This document shows, piece after piece, positions 1 through 8,801 of a stretch of DNA of 64,000 nt. The position numbers and the translations under genes were made by a program. Each line of letters opens with the position of its first letter. Positions within the stretch are counted from its first letter, which is position 1. Source of the stretch: CAZYFH01 sp965249175 (GTDB lineage: Bacteria > Acidobacteriota > Vicinamibacteria > Vicinamibacterales > UBA8438); contig OZ252227.1 of assembly GCA_965249175.1 (NCBI GenBank), forward strand, positions 3,596,001 through 3,660,000, written 5' to 3'. The notes beneath the pieces were generated by a model that was given only the letters and a program-made list of their open reading frames with translations, made no database searches and was not told the origin of the DNA.

Positions 1-1202
1 CCCGACACCGGGTCGGCCGTCACGGCGTACGTGAGCGGCGGATAGGACGACGATGTGAAGTCCTGGTGCTGATCCTGCCTCGAGTAGACGTTGGGGTCGG
101 CGAACTCGACGTTCGCCATCAGTCGGTGCGTGCCGGGGATGAGGATGCGGACGGCATCGAACACCTGGCGGCCCGCCTCGTCCCCGTTGAATCCGAGGTA
201 GAGGAAGTCACGCATGTACATCCCCGTCGACGAGATCCCCAATCCGTAGGCGCGGCGCACGCCCACCAACCCGTCACCGCCGAGCGGATTGCGATTGCCG
301 ACGTCGTCGACAGACGCGTAGCGCAGAAACGACGCGAGGTCCCGGGTCACCGCGTAGCCGAGTCCCATCACCCACGCGCCCTTGGCCGGGTAGGCAAGCT
401 CGTAGATCCGGTCGGGATCGAAGCCGTCGAAGAGACACAGGTCGGTCGTCGAGGGCTCCAGCGACAATCGGCCGGTCTCGCAGCGGCCAAACGCCCAGCG
501 GTCGGGGGCGATAGGAATCCGCGCACCGTCTACGCCGTCGCGCACGGACAGCGTTGACCTGGCCGTCTCGGTGTCGGCCGCCTCGTAGCTCCGGAACCGG
601 TCGTTGCCCTTCAGCGGGACGCTATACCCGCTGCGCGCGTACTCGATCCGGATCCGCGACACGACGGGGCCGCCGTCGGGCTCGAGCGCGACGGGCAGGT
701 CAGCGCCCAGACGCGTGGGCGTGGTCGTGATATCGCCGGCCCAGCCGGCATCGACGAAGGTGTAGCCCAGCCGAAAGAAGAGGCCGTCGCTGGCGTCGGG
801 CGAAGCGCCGGGTGGCAGCCTCGGAAACGTCTGAAACGTCAACTCGATCGGGTTGCCCCGGTTGTTGATGCCATACAGGATCTTTCGATTGCCGCGACTG
901 GCGTCCACCGGCTTGATGATGACGAACGGCGCGCTGAAGGCGACGCGACCCGCCTGGTTGCGCGGCGCCTTGTCGAGGTTGACGATGACGGCGTTCGACG
1001 GGTCGAGCGGGTCGACCTCCATGTAGACGGTGCCCTCGAGCCGTTCGAAGAGACCATACTCGCCGAACGTGCGGCCGCCGGCGTACGGGGTCGTGCGCTC
1101 GACCACGAGTCGCACCACGCGCGCCTCGGCGTCGATCGCTCCCGCGACGAGTACCGCCGCGATGGCAACCGTTCGGAGCACCCTTGTCATCGTCATCGTC
1201 AT
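1..1202 (-). CDS. Alpha/beta hydrolase domain protein (Abhydrolase_10-like), C-terminus cut by window edge
   Basis: Reading frame enters from the left edge and is open to an ATG at 1202; about 400 residues are visible. After a signal-like N-terminus (residues 1-27) the protein has the features of the acidobacterial/proteobacterial 'alpha/beta hydrolase domain' family: an early beta-rich part with GGRTFGEYG and LYGINNRGNP-type motifs, and near residue 310 a nucleophile-elbow-like GISSTGMYMRDFLY motif followed by GFNGDEAGRQVFD, the family hallmark in which the serine of GxSxxG would be the nucleophile. The catalytic acid and histidine would lie beyond the window. Start is uncertain because the codons ATG-ACG repeat three times (1202, 1196, 1190). 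Substrate unknown; probably periplasmic esterase. Family assignment is from recognised motifs, function is inference. Confidence 0.75.
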   Translation of the reverse strand, partial: MTMTMTRVLRTVAIAAVLVAGAIDAEARVVRLVVERTTPYAGGRTFGEYGLFERLEGTVYMEVDPLDPSNAVIVNLDKAPRNQAGRVAFSAPFVIIKPVDASRGNRKILYGINNRGNPIELTFQTFPRLPPGASPDASDGLFFRLGYTFVDAGWAGDITTTPTRLGADLPVALEPDGGPVVSRIRIEYARSGYSVPLKGNDRFRSYEAADTETARSTLSVRDGVDGARIPIAPDRWAFGRCETGRLSLEPSTTDLCLFDGFDPDRIYELAYPAKGAWVMGLGYAVTRDLASFLRYASVDDVGNRNPLGGDGLVGVRRAYGLGISSTGMYMRDFLYLGFNGDEAGRQVFDAVRILIPGTHRLMANVEFADPNVYSRQDQHQDFTSSSYPPLTYAVTADPVS

Positions 1203-1214
1203 CGACTTACCTTC

Positions 1215-2233
1215 TCACTCGGCCGGAGCGCTGATGCGATTCCAGTGGATGAAGCTCTGCACTTCTCGACCGTCGACCATCGCCGGCGGCGGCTTCAGGA
1301 TGAGCTGGTTGCCAGCAAACTCGTAGAACCGCTGCGCGTCGGTACCGGCGGCGGTCGGGCTGGTGTTGCCGACGCGATGGTGCAGGACGTAGCCCTCGTC
1401 GGCGTGAATCGTGAACGGTCCGAAATAGCTCGCATACGACCCGAGCGCGGCGTCGGCTTCCTCAGGCGTCGGCCCGCCGTCCGCGTATGGCTGCCGCTCA
1501 GGTCGCGCCAAGTGCACCGCCATGTGCCCGGTCGGCGTGTAGATGATGTAGCCCGCCCTCCACTGGTTCGCCGGCAGCTCCTCCCCGTCCGCGGTCCTGC
1601 GCGCGACGGAATCGAACTCCCAGAATCCTATGAACCGCCGATGCTCCTCCGTCAGCTCCGTGAGATCCGGCACCCGCTCCCAGACGATACGGAGCTGGAC
1701 ACCGGACGCACCGGCCGGGGGCTTGAGCACGAGCTGGTTGCCGGAAAACTCGTAGAAGCGCTGGTTGTCGCGCCCGCGGCCTCCAGGGCTCAGGCTGCCC
1801 TCGAGATGATGGGTCACGTAGCCCTCGGTCTCGTTCACGGTGTATGGACCGAAGTACGATGTGTAGCTCGTCACCGCCGCCAATGCTTCCTCGGGGGTCC
1901 GGCGTTCGTCGGCGTAGGGCTCTCGCCCATCCTGCTGAATGACCACACCCATGTGGCCATCGTGGTCATACATGATGTAGCCGGTCGGGGAACCGGCTCC
2001 GAACCCCGGAGGCTCGGGCGGCGGTAGCAACTCGCCATCGGCGTCGTATCGCTCCACCCGCACGAGCTCCCAGGTCCCGGCGAATTGGCGCCGCGGGTCC
2101 TCGCTGGAATCGGCGCCAGCGTTGACCGCCGGCCTATCCGCCACGGCAACGTCCGGTCCATCGGCGGGTGCTGACCGCACGCCGTGGTGAGCAGCAGCGC
2201 GGCGACGAAAAGAGGGATCGGGTATCTGGTCAT
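1215..2233 (-). CDS. Tandem lipocalin-like lipoprotein, frameshifted after the signal peptide
   Basis: Two copies of a lipocalin-like domain (Lipocalin_5 type) in tandem: each has a GTWEL/GFWEFDSV strand, a GYIxYxxxGHM motif, PYADxxxTPEEA, YTSYFGP/YASYFGP, and RFYEFxGNQLxLKPP. They lie in one frame, which is open from about 2380 to the stop at 1215 but has no sensible N-terminus. A lipoprotein signal peptide (MTRYPIPLF...LLTTAC, lipobox at the Cys) starts at 2233 in a different frame. Joining the two needs a one-base shift near 2140-2190. The likely intact product is an outer-membrane or periplasmic lipoprotein of about 339 residues. Ligand unknown. Either a sequencing indel or a broken gene; the domain part itself looks undamaged. 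Confidence 0.65.
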
Positions 2234-2271
2234 TTTCCGGGGTCTTCCCTAGAGCGCCAGAGCTGCTTTTG

Positions 2272-2324
2272 GACAAGAAAAGACCCTGGACGTCCCAAGC
2301 AACGCTTGGGACGCTCAGGGTCTT
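2272..2324 (-). terminator. Rho-independent terminator
   Basis: Near-perfect inverted repeat: arms 2280-2288/2316-2324 (9 bp) and 2291-2300/2304-2313 (10 bp) with a 2x2 mismatch between them and a 3-base loop. On the minus strand it is followed by a T-rich tract (complement of 2273-2281). It lies 35 bases past the stop of the DUF6152 gene ending at 2359, so it most likely ends that transcript. Confidence 0.85.
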
Positions 2325-2358
2325 CGTATTCGTGACCGATGCGGTCTGCGGAAACAGC

Positions 2359-2772
2359 CTATTCCGGCTCGGTAGCGTCACGCCCGTCTTGCGGCGCGCC
2401 GGTGCCGGACGACCCCATGAACAGCTTGCGGCCGTCCTTGAAGGTCAGGTCGCGGCCGTTGCCCTTGTTGGACCCGTCTTTGGCCTGATAACCATCGACG
2501 ATGATCTCGGTCCCCGGCAGCAGCGAGTTCTTGGTGAACCCGCGGCGGAGCAGCGTGTTCGGCGTGCCGCCCTCGACCATCCACACGGTCCCATCCTCGA
2601 TTTCAACGTGGACCCACGCGTGGGGGTTGATCCACTCCATCTTCACCACGGTGCCCTCGAGATGGATCGGCGCGTCAGCGTCGAACTCCGCCGAGAACGC
2701 GTGATGCGCCACCACGGGTACCGCCGCCATCGCGATGGCCACGGCCGCAATTGCAAGAACTACGTTTCGCAT
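2359..2772 (-). CDS. DUF6152 family secreted protein
   Basis: 137 residues. A signal peptide ends at VVAHHAFS; the mature part begins with the DUF6152 hallmark AHHAFSAEFD, then GTVVKMEWINPHAWVHVE and an OB-like small beta fold. The start at 2772 is chosen over an upstream in-frame codon because it has a strong ribosome site (GGAGG, 9 bases upstream) and begins the signal peptide. Function of the family is unknown; genes of this type commonly accompany secreted 'PNLxGIW' proteins and cytochromes in Acidobacteria, as here with the gene at 2882. A second member is at 19293-19694. Confidence 0.85.
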   Translation of the reverse strand: MRNVVLAIAAVAIAMAAVPVVAHHAFSAEFDADAPIHLEGTVVKMEWINPHAWVHVEIEDGTVWMVEGGTPNTLLRRGFTKNSLLPGTEIIVDGYQAKDGSNKGNGRDLTFKDGRKLFMGSSGTGAPQDGRDATEPE

Positions 2773-2881
2773 CGGATTCGCCTCCACTTGGTAACTACCT
2801 ACTTCTGGTTGCCACGGTCTGCGTATTATGGACGTCAACCGCGTATTCCGTCAACTACTCGATTTCGCCAGTGTCGAGCCC

Positions 2882-3772
2882 TCAGCGGGGGCCCGGCGCG
2901 TCGCCTTCGAACGCCGAGCCGAAACCGGTCGGGCGATACGTCGGCGTCAGGTCGGGGTCCTTCCGCAAGTGCCCATACATCAGCTCTTCCGCGAACTCGA
3001 CGCACTTGAACTCGAGCAACTGCATGTTCTCGTCGATCCGCCGGTAGAGTGGGAACCGCATCGTCCAGGGGCGCGTGTAGGTCTCCGGGTCCTCGATCGT
3101 CGCCTCGTACATGATGTGGTTCTCGCTCAGCGCCGTGAAGCGCTCCACAACGTGGATCGAGTTGCTGTGGTGGTTACCCGCGCTATCGAGCCACGTGTCG
3201 GGCATCTGCGCGGTGACGTCGATCACAAGCGACTCGCCGTCCCAAGATCCTAGCGAATGACCCATCCACGCATCGACCGGCGCTTCGAAATCGGGCCGGT
3301 TCATGTACACGACCCGGCTGGCACTGGCAAACTCATACGCGATGAGAATGTATTCCTCGGTTTGCACGATCTGGAACGGATACGGCATGTAGTTGGCCCG
3401 CGGGACGCCCGGCATGAAGCAATTGATCGCGGGGTCGCGCTCGAGCCAGTGTTCTTTGTTGTCCGCCTGCCTGGCGCGTGCAGCGGCCGTATACGGAATC
3501 TCGCCACCCTCGACGATTCCGAGCCCACCCGGAATCGCGCCGAGTGACGCGAGCTCGACGACCGGACCCGGGCTCGCCGCGTGACCCTCGATGTTCCAGT
3601 TGGCGCTCCCGAGCGCCTGCCAGATCCCGTTCAGGTTGGGTTGCCCGAAGGCCGTCCGCTCGGCTCGATAATCCTGCCCGGCGACCGGTTCGGTCGCCAA
3701 CGAAAACACCATCACAACGGCGACCAGCGCCGACGCCAACATCACGAATCTGACCGTGCCCCGATTTCGCAT
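2882..3772 (-). CDS. Secreted protein of unknown function ('PNLNGIWQ' family)
   Basis: 296 residues with an N-terminal signal peptide ending near VAGQ. The mature N-terminus GQPNLNGIWQ, the middle CFMPGVPRANYMPYPFQIVQ and the DGESLVIDV and FTRPWTM-like beta strands place it in a large family of secreted acidobacterial proteins without known activity; the protein at 51037-52002 is a distant member (DPDLQGVW, EGDTLVVET, IYTQPWTV). ATG at 3772 with GGGGAG upstream is preferred to the TTG one codon earlier. It is codirectional with the DUF6152 gene 109 bases downstream, and the two may be cotranscribed up to the terminator at 2272-2324. No catalytic motif recognised. Confidence 0.7.
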   Translation of the reverse strand: MRNRGTVRFVMLASALVAVVMVFSLATEPVAGQDYRAERTAFGQPNLNGIWQALGSANWNIEGHAASPGPVVELASLGAIPGGLGIVEGGEIPYTAAARARQADNKEHWLERDPAINCFMPGVPRANYMPYPFQIVQTEEYILIAYEFASASRVVYMNRPDFEAPVDAWMGHSLGSWDGESLVIDVTAQMPDTWLDSAGNHHSNSIHVVERFTALSENHIMYEATIEDPETYTRPWTMRFPLYRRIDENMQLLEFKCVEFAEELMYGHLRKDPDLTPTYRPTGFGSAFEGDAPGPR

Positions 3773-3922
3773 CAATTCTTCTCCCCGCTCGGGCCGCGAC
3801 AGGGGCCCCGCTGCGTGGCACTCCGCCTCGCAGCCGACGCCACGTCGTGGCCGGTGAACACCTAAATCAGCGTCGTATTTTCGCCGCCGGTCCGGTCGAT
3901 GTCAAGGGTCGCCCCCTGCCGG

Positions 3923-4399
3923 TCAGGAGAGCAGTCCGATCAGCCTCGCACCCACCGCAACGCCGGTCCACACCGAAATCGAAAAGAGCCCGGCCACTTT
4001 GGGCCATACGGGCCCGAGTTGCGCCTCGTCTGTCTGGAGGAGCTTCCGTCGTATCGTGAACGTGAAGATGACGCCCAGCAGCAGCGCCTCCATCTTCCAC
4101 CAGAAGAACGGGCTGAAGTACTGCTTCATCGCGGTCGACGTCAACGATGGGAATCCGGTGATGAACAGCGCCACGAACGACCAGATCAGCCACGGCTGCG
4201 CGTCTCGGGCCACCTTCGCGAGCGGCGTTTTGGTCAGCCCGACGCCCAACAGCCGCATGTCGACGACGAGGATGGCTCCCGCGAACACTGCCAACGCGAC
4301 GAGGTGCATCACCTGCGTGATCGGTGAGAACCAGGTCGTGTCGAGGACATAGGCGCTGAACGGATGCTGTTGCATCCACGTAAAGAACGGCTGCAGCAT
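3923..4399 (-). CDS. DUF6644 family integral membrane protein
   Basis: 158 residues, about four transmembrane helices (roughly residues 28-48, 68-88, 100-118, 132-152). The segments MHLVALAVFAGAILVVDMRLLG and ARDAQPWLIWSF are typical of DUF6644, a family of small membrane proteins of unknown role that often lie near cytochromes. The gene follows a paralogue (4432-4959) by 32 bases on the same strand, so the two probably form a two-subunit unit in one transcript together with the cytochrome at 4999. Conserved His in the second helix of both paralogues could bind haem or metal, but this is only a guess. Confidence 0.75.
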   Translation of the reverse strand: MLQPFFTWMQQHPFSAYVLDTTWFSPITQVMHLVALAVFAGAILVVDMRLLGVGLTKTPLAKVARDAQPWLIWSFVALFITGFPSLTSTAMKQYFSPFFWWKMEALLLGVIFTFTIRRKLLQTDEAQLGPVWPKVAGLFSISVWTGVAVGARLIGLLS

Positions 4400-4431
4400 G
4401 GTGCGCTCCTAAACGTCCCTCTGCGCGCTGC

Positions 4432-4959
4432 TCATCCTTGGAGACCCAAATCGAGCCACCACTGCGGCACGAGTCCGGAGTAGGCGATCATGCGACCCAG
4501 GACGATGACGCCGGCCCACAATGCGATCGACAAGTAGCCGGCGACCCGAGCCGCTGGCGGTGGCGTCGGGTCGGTGTTCCACTGCTCCACCGTCTGATAC
4601 GTCTTCGTATGGAAGTACCAGATGTTGATAGCCGCCAGCACCATGAACAGGTTCTTCGTCCAGAAGTAGAAGTTGACGTAGAAGCGCATCGGGTCGGCCC
4701 ACACCAGCAGTCCCCCGGTGATTGCGCTGACGGCAAAACCGACCATCTGCCAGGGGAACAACCGTGTCTGCACATCGCTGATCGAGGAATGCTTGTTACC
4801 CACGCCCGCCAACCGCAGGTCCATCATCATCACGAGCCCCGCCATCAGACACATGCTGATGACATGCGACGTCAGCATGATCGGATAGGCGTTGAGCGAT
4901 TCGCGGAGCGCGATGCTGCTCGGTAGCAGCTGCCCCCACTCGAACAAGCTCCTGAGCAT
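4432..4959 (-). CDS. DUF6644-like integral membrane protein, paralogue of the next gene
   Basis: 175 residues, four predicted transmembrane helices. Shares the layout and motif SHVISMCLMAGLVMMMDLRLAGVG with the DUF6644 protein at 3923-4399, with an amphipathic N-terminus and a WTKNLFMVLAAINIWYF helix. Start ATG 4959 (a TTG directly precedes it); the ribosome site is weak (AGGACA). It lies between a c-type cytochrome gene (39 bases upstream) and its paralogue, so the three genes are probably cotranscribed; a membrane electron-transfer role is plausible but not shown. Confidence 0.7.
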   Translation of the reverse strand: MLRSLFEWGQLLPSSIALRESLNAYPIMLTSHVISMCLMAGLVMMMDLRLAGVGNKHSSISDVQTRLFPWQMVGFAVSAITGGLLVWADPMRFYVNFYFWTKNLFMVLAAINIWYFHTKTYQTVEQWNTDPTPPPAARVAGYLSIALWAGVIVLGRMIAYSGLVPQWWLDLGLQG

Positions 4960-4998
4960 CAATCAGTGTCCTGCGATACGGTCGATGACGCTGGGTGG

Positions 4999-5514
4999 CT
5001 ACGGTACGCAGCGCTCCTTCGGGGGATCGGTATAACTGTCGCGATACACGCTGTGGCAGTTGGCGCACGCTTCGGCAACGTAGTTCGTCGCGTCGATCAC
5101 CTCGTCCTGGCTCTGGTTGCGCGCCGCCTTCAAAGCGATTTCTCCCGCCTCCCGCAGGCCGACCACGAATTCCTTCCAGTTGTCCTGCTCGATCGGCACC
5201 GGCTCGCCGTTCTCGCACATGCGTCCGGGCAGCGTAATGAGGTTGGAGGCTTCGGCCAGCGCGACCGCCGCGTTCTCGACCTGCTCCCAGCCGACGTAGA
5301 TGCCGGAGAACCTCGCGCTCGTCGAGTCTCCGCCCGCGGCTTCTGGCGGCGCGCCGGGGTCGGTCGTCTGAGCGTCGAAGAGTAGATTCGAGTTGGGAAA
5401 GAGAATGCCGCGCATGACCTCGGCGAGATCCCCGATCGGTTCGGGCGCCGGGTCCTGTGCGGTGGCGACCCCGGCGACCAGACACAACCCGACGACCAGA
5501 CTCGCAACTCGCAT
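4999..5514 (-). CDS. Periplasmic c-type cytochrome, C-terminal CxxCH
   Basis: 171 residues with a signal peptide (cleaved near VATAQ). Mostly alpha-helical, with a single haem site CANCH at residues 150-154, very near the C-terminus, which is the arrangement of cytochrome c-prime/c556-like four-helix proteins rather than class I cytochromes. A similar protein with C-terminal CNTCH is at 19721-20194. ATG 5514 begins the signal peptide; longer in-frame extensions upstream have none. Divergent from the class I cytochrome at 5654, with 139 bases between; downstream lie two DUF6644 membrane proteins. Likely soluble electron carrier or small-molecule binder. Confidence 0.8.
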   Translation of the reverse strand: MRVASLVVGLCLVAGVATAQDPAPEPIGDLAEVMRGILFPNSNLLFDAQTTDPGAPPEAAGGDSTSARFSGIYVGWEQVENAAVALAEASNLITLPGRMCENGEPVPIEQDNWKEFVVGLREAGEIALKAARNQSQDEVIDATNYVAEACANCHSVYRDSYTDPPKERCVP

Positions 5515-5653
5515 TCCTAGACCCCCCGTCTCAGCGGCAATGGCAGGCGCGAAGTGTAACTCGCCGGTTTGAGCACGGTCAACTTGGCCGCGCGCCGCTT
5601 CCGCCCCTGCCAGGCGCGGTATAGTTGACGCGAAACTTGAGGAGGTCGCAGAT
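5515..5653. promoter_or_regulatory. Divergent promoter region between two cytochrome genes
   Basis: 139 bases between the divergent cytochrome genes starting at 5514 (minus) and 5654 (plus). It must hold promoters for both. The plus-strand gene has an excellent ribosome site (GAGGAGG at 5639-5645). No clear -35/-10 pair or palindrome was identified by eye. Confidence 0.4.
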
Positions 5654-6064
5654 ATGACGCGCTTCGTGCCGGCCATCGCCGTTCTCTGTGCAGTGGGACT
5701 CTCCGTGATGATCGGGTTCTCGCCAACGCCCACCGCCGAGGCAGCCGAGCTCGCCGTGCAGGACAACCCGATCGCATCATCCGAGGAATCGTTCGCGGCC
5801 GGCCGAGGGACCTATGGCCGCTTTTGCCGCTCGTGCCACGGCATCAGCGCGGACGGCCGCGGCATGGCGGCCCCGCCCGACTCGCGACCGGCCAACCTGG
5901 TGGACGAAGAGTGGGACCACGGCGACACGGATGCCGCGATTTTTAAGGTGATCCGGGAAGGCGTCCCCCCCAAGTACGACATGGACGCGTGGGAAGGCCG
6001 CATCACTGATGACGATATCTGGAACGTGATCAACTTCCTGCGCGACCTCGCGGCCAACCAATAG
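5654..6064 (+). CDS. Class I c-type cytochrome
   Basis: 136 residues: signal peptide (1-30), then a class I cytochrome c fold with haem site CRSCH at 58-62 in the context GRGTYGRFCRSCHGISADGRG and a likely distal methionine at M110 (PPKYDMDAW). The C-terminal helix DDIWNVINFLRDLA is typical. Periplasmic electron carrier, similar to the small cytochromes that accept electrons from quinoprotein dehydrogenases. Start ATG has GAGGAGG 9 bases upstream. It converges on the PepSY gene that ends at 6092. Confidence 0.9.
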   Translation: MTRFVPAIAVLCAVGLSVMIGFSPTPTAEAAELAVQDNPIASSEESFAAGRGTYGRFCRSCHGISADGRGMAAPPDSRPANLVDEEWDHGDTDAAIFKVIREGVPPKYDMDAWEGRITDDDIWNVINFLRDLAANQ

Positions 6065-6091
6065 ACGGCTTCAGGGCAGGGTGCGCCGGGG

Positions 6092-7624
6092 CTATCGTGC
6101 CGGGCCGAGCCGCCCTCTCCCTCGCGAGCCGACGAGCCGCCGGCCATGCCGCCTGAGGCGCCGCCAGGCCTGCGCCAGCGACGTCATGCTCAGTGCGAGG
6201 CCGCCGACGCTCAGGATGATGACAACCACGTCCCACAGCGGCCGCTTGTCGTACAGAAACGGAAAATCGAGGCTGTGCAGGCCGTGATAGAGCCAGCGGT
6301 TCACACGGGTACGCCGCACTTCCTTCCGCGCGATCGCCCCCTGAAACGGATCCAGGTAGAGCCAGGTTTCCTCCGCATCCTCGTAGCGCACGCGTAGGAC
6401 AGGTAACGCCAGGGCGCCAGAGCGGTCGTAGTAGTAGCTGTCGTACTCCCCGAGCCAGACCGCGTCGACGACACGCGCCTCCGGCATCGCGGCATGGGCG
6501 GCATCGAGAAGCTCTCGGTCGTCGAACCGCGCGAACACGCCTCGTTCGGGATGGAACGCCGAGACGAGCGTCCCTTCCAGTGTCTCCGGATCCAGTGCCC
6601 GTACATACGACTGGCCCCGGAACTGCACGACCTCCAACTCCTTCGGCACGAGCGACGCCTGCATGAGGGCGGCCGCGGTGCGAAGCTCCTCGAGGCCGAG
6701 TCGATCGAGCGGGATCGGCGCGCCGCTGACCGCTGCGCGCTGGTCGGCAGTCGGCGCGGTACCGGGGTGCCAACCCCACGGCTCCATCGACAGCCCCCCG
6801 CTCAAGACCCAGGTAAAGGTCACGACACCGAACACCAGGCCGGCGTAGTGGTGCCATTTCATCAGACCGGCGTAGGGCGATCGGGCCGTGCTCCCCTTCA
6901 ACCGATAGCGCCGCTCGAGGGACAACCGCCACAGACCCCACGCGATGCCCGAGAGCGCGAGCACGCAGCCGACGACGGATAGCCAGATGACCGACTGCGC
7001 CCATATCGTCGCGTGGCGGCGGAACGGTGTGAAGTAGAGCCAGTGGACGACCGCCCCGAGGTACGCCCATCGGCGGCCGCTCCGCGTCGTCGTCAAGACC
7101 GGTTCACCCGTCCGCTCCGATACGTAGACGTCGGTATCCCGCCCGTCGCCGAGCGCGACGCGATGCACCGGCATCAGCGCACCACTCAGCAGCGTCCATT
7201 GGTCGGGTGCGGTCAGCCGACCGTCGTGACGCGCGGTGGCGGCATGCTCAGGCGCGAAGCGCCGCACGAGATCCGTCGCCCGCCGGATCGACAACCGATC
7301 AAGTCTCGCTCCGGTATCGGCAAATACGGTCGTCCAGCGCCCTCCCTGCCAGAAGCGGTAGACCGGGCGCTCGCCCACCATCCCGACCAGCAGTCGCTGC
7401 GGCGCCGCGGGTGCCGCGCGGGACGCCTCGACGGGTCCTATGCGAGCCGTCGTGAGATCGAGCGGGGGCAGGCGAGCGAGGCGTTCCGTCGGCGGGAGAC
7501 TCGGCATCCCCGCGTACATCAACACGACACCGGACGCGAACCAACTGATGAACAGCAGGCTTCCGGCGATCCCGAGCCAACGGTGCGTGTAGATGAGCGC
7601 GCGGCGCCAGTCGAGCAGAGCCAT
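6092..7624 (-). CDS. PepSY-associated transmembrane protein, putative ferric/haem reductase component
   Basis: 510 residues. N-terminal helix with IYTHRWLGIAGSLLFISWFASGVVL, the PepSY_TM signature, further helices near residues 190-240 and 262-285 (MKWHHYAGLVFGVVTFTWVLSGG) and a last one near 460-485 (VVVIILSVGGLALSM); PepSY-like periplasmic domains between. Histidines in the helices (H15, HH in MKWHHYAG, HGLHSLDFP) are the usual candidates for haem b ligands in this family, whose members often sit with TonB receptors as siderophore or haem reductases. It starts 13 bases after the beta-propeller gene stop, at the distal end of the CobN/ExbB/TonB operon, which supports a role in metal-complex reduction there. 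Confidence 0.8.
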   Translation of the reverse strand: MALLDWRRALIYTHRWLGIAGSLLFISWFASGVVLMYAGMPSLPPTERLARLPPLDLTTARIGPVEASRAAPAAPQRLLVGMVGERPVYRFWQGGRWTTVFADTGARLDRLSIRRATDLVRRFAPEHAATARHDGRLTAPDQWTLLSGALMPVHRVALGDGRDTDVYVSERTGEPVLTTTRSGRRWAYLGAVVHWLYFTPFRRHATIWAQSVIWLSVVGCVLALSGIAWGLWRLSLERRYRLKGSTARSPYAGLMKWHHYAGLVFGVVTFTWVLSGGLSMEPWGWHPGTAPTADQRAAVSGAPIPLDRLGLEELRTAAALMQASLVPKELEVVQFRGQSYVRALDPETLEGTLVSAFHPERGVFARFDDRELLDAAHAAMPEARVVDAVWLGEYDSYYYDRSGALALPVLRVRYEDAEETWLYLDPFQGAIARKEVRRTRVNRWLYHGLHSLDFPFLYDKRPLWDVVVIILSVGGLALSMTSLAQAWRRLRRHGRRLVGSRGRGRLGPAR

Positions 7625-7637
7625 CGGTCCTGAGCGT

Positions 7638-8801
7638 TCACGGCACGAAGGCGAACACGATCTCGGAGCGCCCGCCGCTGACGTGGTCGCTCCGCGCGGC
7701 GATGACGTCCTCGTTCCATGCCAACGCGAACCCGTTGCCGGACCGGCGTATCGAGGGTATCAGCGACGCCGTCGTGTTGTCTGTGATCCGACGCGCCTCG
7801 TCGGCGGGCGCACCGTGCGGGTCGAACGCCTGGAAGTACACCTCGTGCTGCTGACCGTCCAGCTCATCGGACCAGGCCAGACCGAAGGCTGCGCCGTTCC
7901 ACGCCACGTAGGCACCGATCGACGCGCCGGGCGTATGGGTGATGCGCCGTGCCGCCGCCTCCACCCCAGCGCGCAGCACCTCTGGCGGACCAGTGGACAG
8001 GTAGACTTCGCGATTACCGTCGCGCTCGTCGAACCAGGTGAGCGCGGCGCGGCGGCCGCCGAACGCCAGAGCCGGGTAGGTCGACGCGACGCCGTCGTCA
8101 TCCGTGACGCGCGTGACCACGCTGTCCGCATCGCTTACCCGTGCCACGAACAGCTCGTTCGTGCGCGTGCCCGCCACGGCATCGAAGACGACCCACGCGA
8201 CGCCATCGGCGTCGAGCGCCGCGTTCAGGTTCCAGGTCGTCGGCCCCGCGTCCGCGATTCGGCGTGGCGCGTCCACCGGGGTCCCGCCAACATCCAGCCA
8301 TTGCGCCCAGACGCCGACCGACTCACCCTCTTCCTCCAGCCAGGCACAGAAGAGCTGGCCCGTCCGGGTACGGACGACCGGGGTGCGGCCGTCGCGGCCC
8401 GCATCGGACAGCGTCCGCGTCCAGCGCGGCGTGCCGTCCGGGGCCCAGACTCCGACCCGCGCCGCCGACAATCCGGCGTCACGCGCGGACACGTCGTACC
8501 ACGCCACGACGAGGTCGTCGCCCACGACGTCGAGGCTCGGCTCATATGATCGGTCGGCGCTCGTCGTGAGGCGGTGCTCGGGGCCGGCGGGTTGCCCGTC
8601 GGCTCCGATCAGGCGCATGTAGATCTCCGGCCGACCGTGCCGGGTGTCGTGCCACGCGACGGCAAATCCCTCGCCCACGGGAGTGAGACTCGCTTCGTAG
8701 GCGCCGTGACCGCCGTCGCTCACCTTGATGGACGTGGACGTGGACGCCAGCGTGGCCCACACGACCAATGACAGGGCGCGCGCCACGGGGCCACTACCCA
8801 T
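7638..8801 (-). CDS. Secreted beta-propeller protein
   Basis: 387 residues from ATG 8801. A signal peptide (VARALSLVVWATLAS) is followed by seven or so repeats of about 50 residues each with the pattern 'G-xx-VAW-D-R-xGxxEIY' (for example FAVAWHDTRHGRPEIYM, AALTWFDERDGNREVYL, FGLAWSDELDGQQHEVYF), i.e. a sialidase/BNR-like propeller; no sialidase Asp-box or catalytic residues are obvious. The start overlaps the CobN-like gene stop by 8 bases, implying translational coupling. Probably an extracytoplasmic binding partner of that system. Role unknown. Confidence 0.7.
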   Translation of the reverse strand: MGSGPVARALSLVVWATLASTSTSIKVSDGGHGAYEASLTPVGEGFAVAWHDTRHGRPEIYMRLIGADGQPAGPEHRLTTSADRSYEPSLDVVGDDLVVAWYDVSARDAGLSAARVGVWAPDGTPRWTRTLSDAGRDGRTPVVRTRTGQLFCAWLEEEGESVGVWAQWLDVGGTPVDAPRRIADAGPTTWNLNAALDADGVAWVVFDAVAGTRTNELFVARVSDADSVVTRVTDDDGVASTYPALAFGGRRAALTWFDERDGNREVYLSTGPPEVLRAGVEAAARRITHTPGASIGAYVAWNGAAFGLAWSDELDGQQHEVYFQAFDPHGAPADEARRITDNTTASLIPSIRRSGNGFALAWNEDVIAARSDHVSGGRSEIVFAFVP

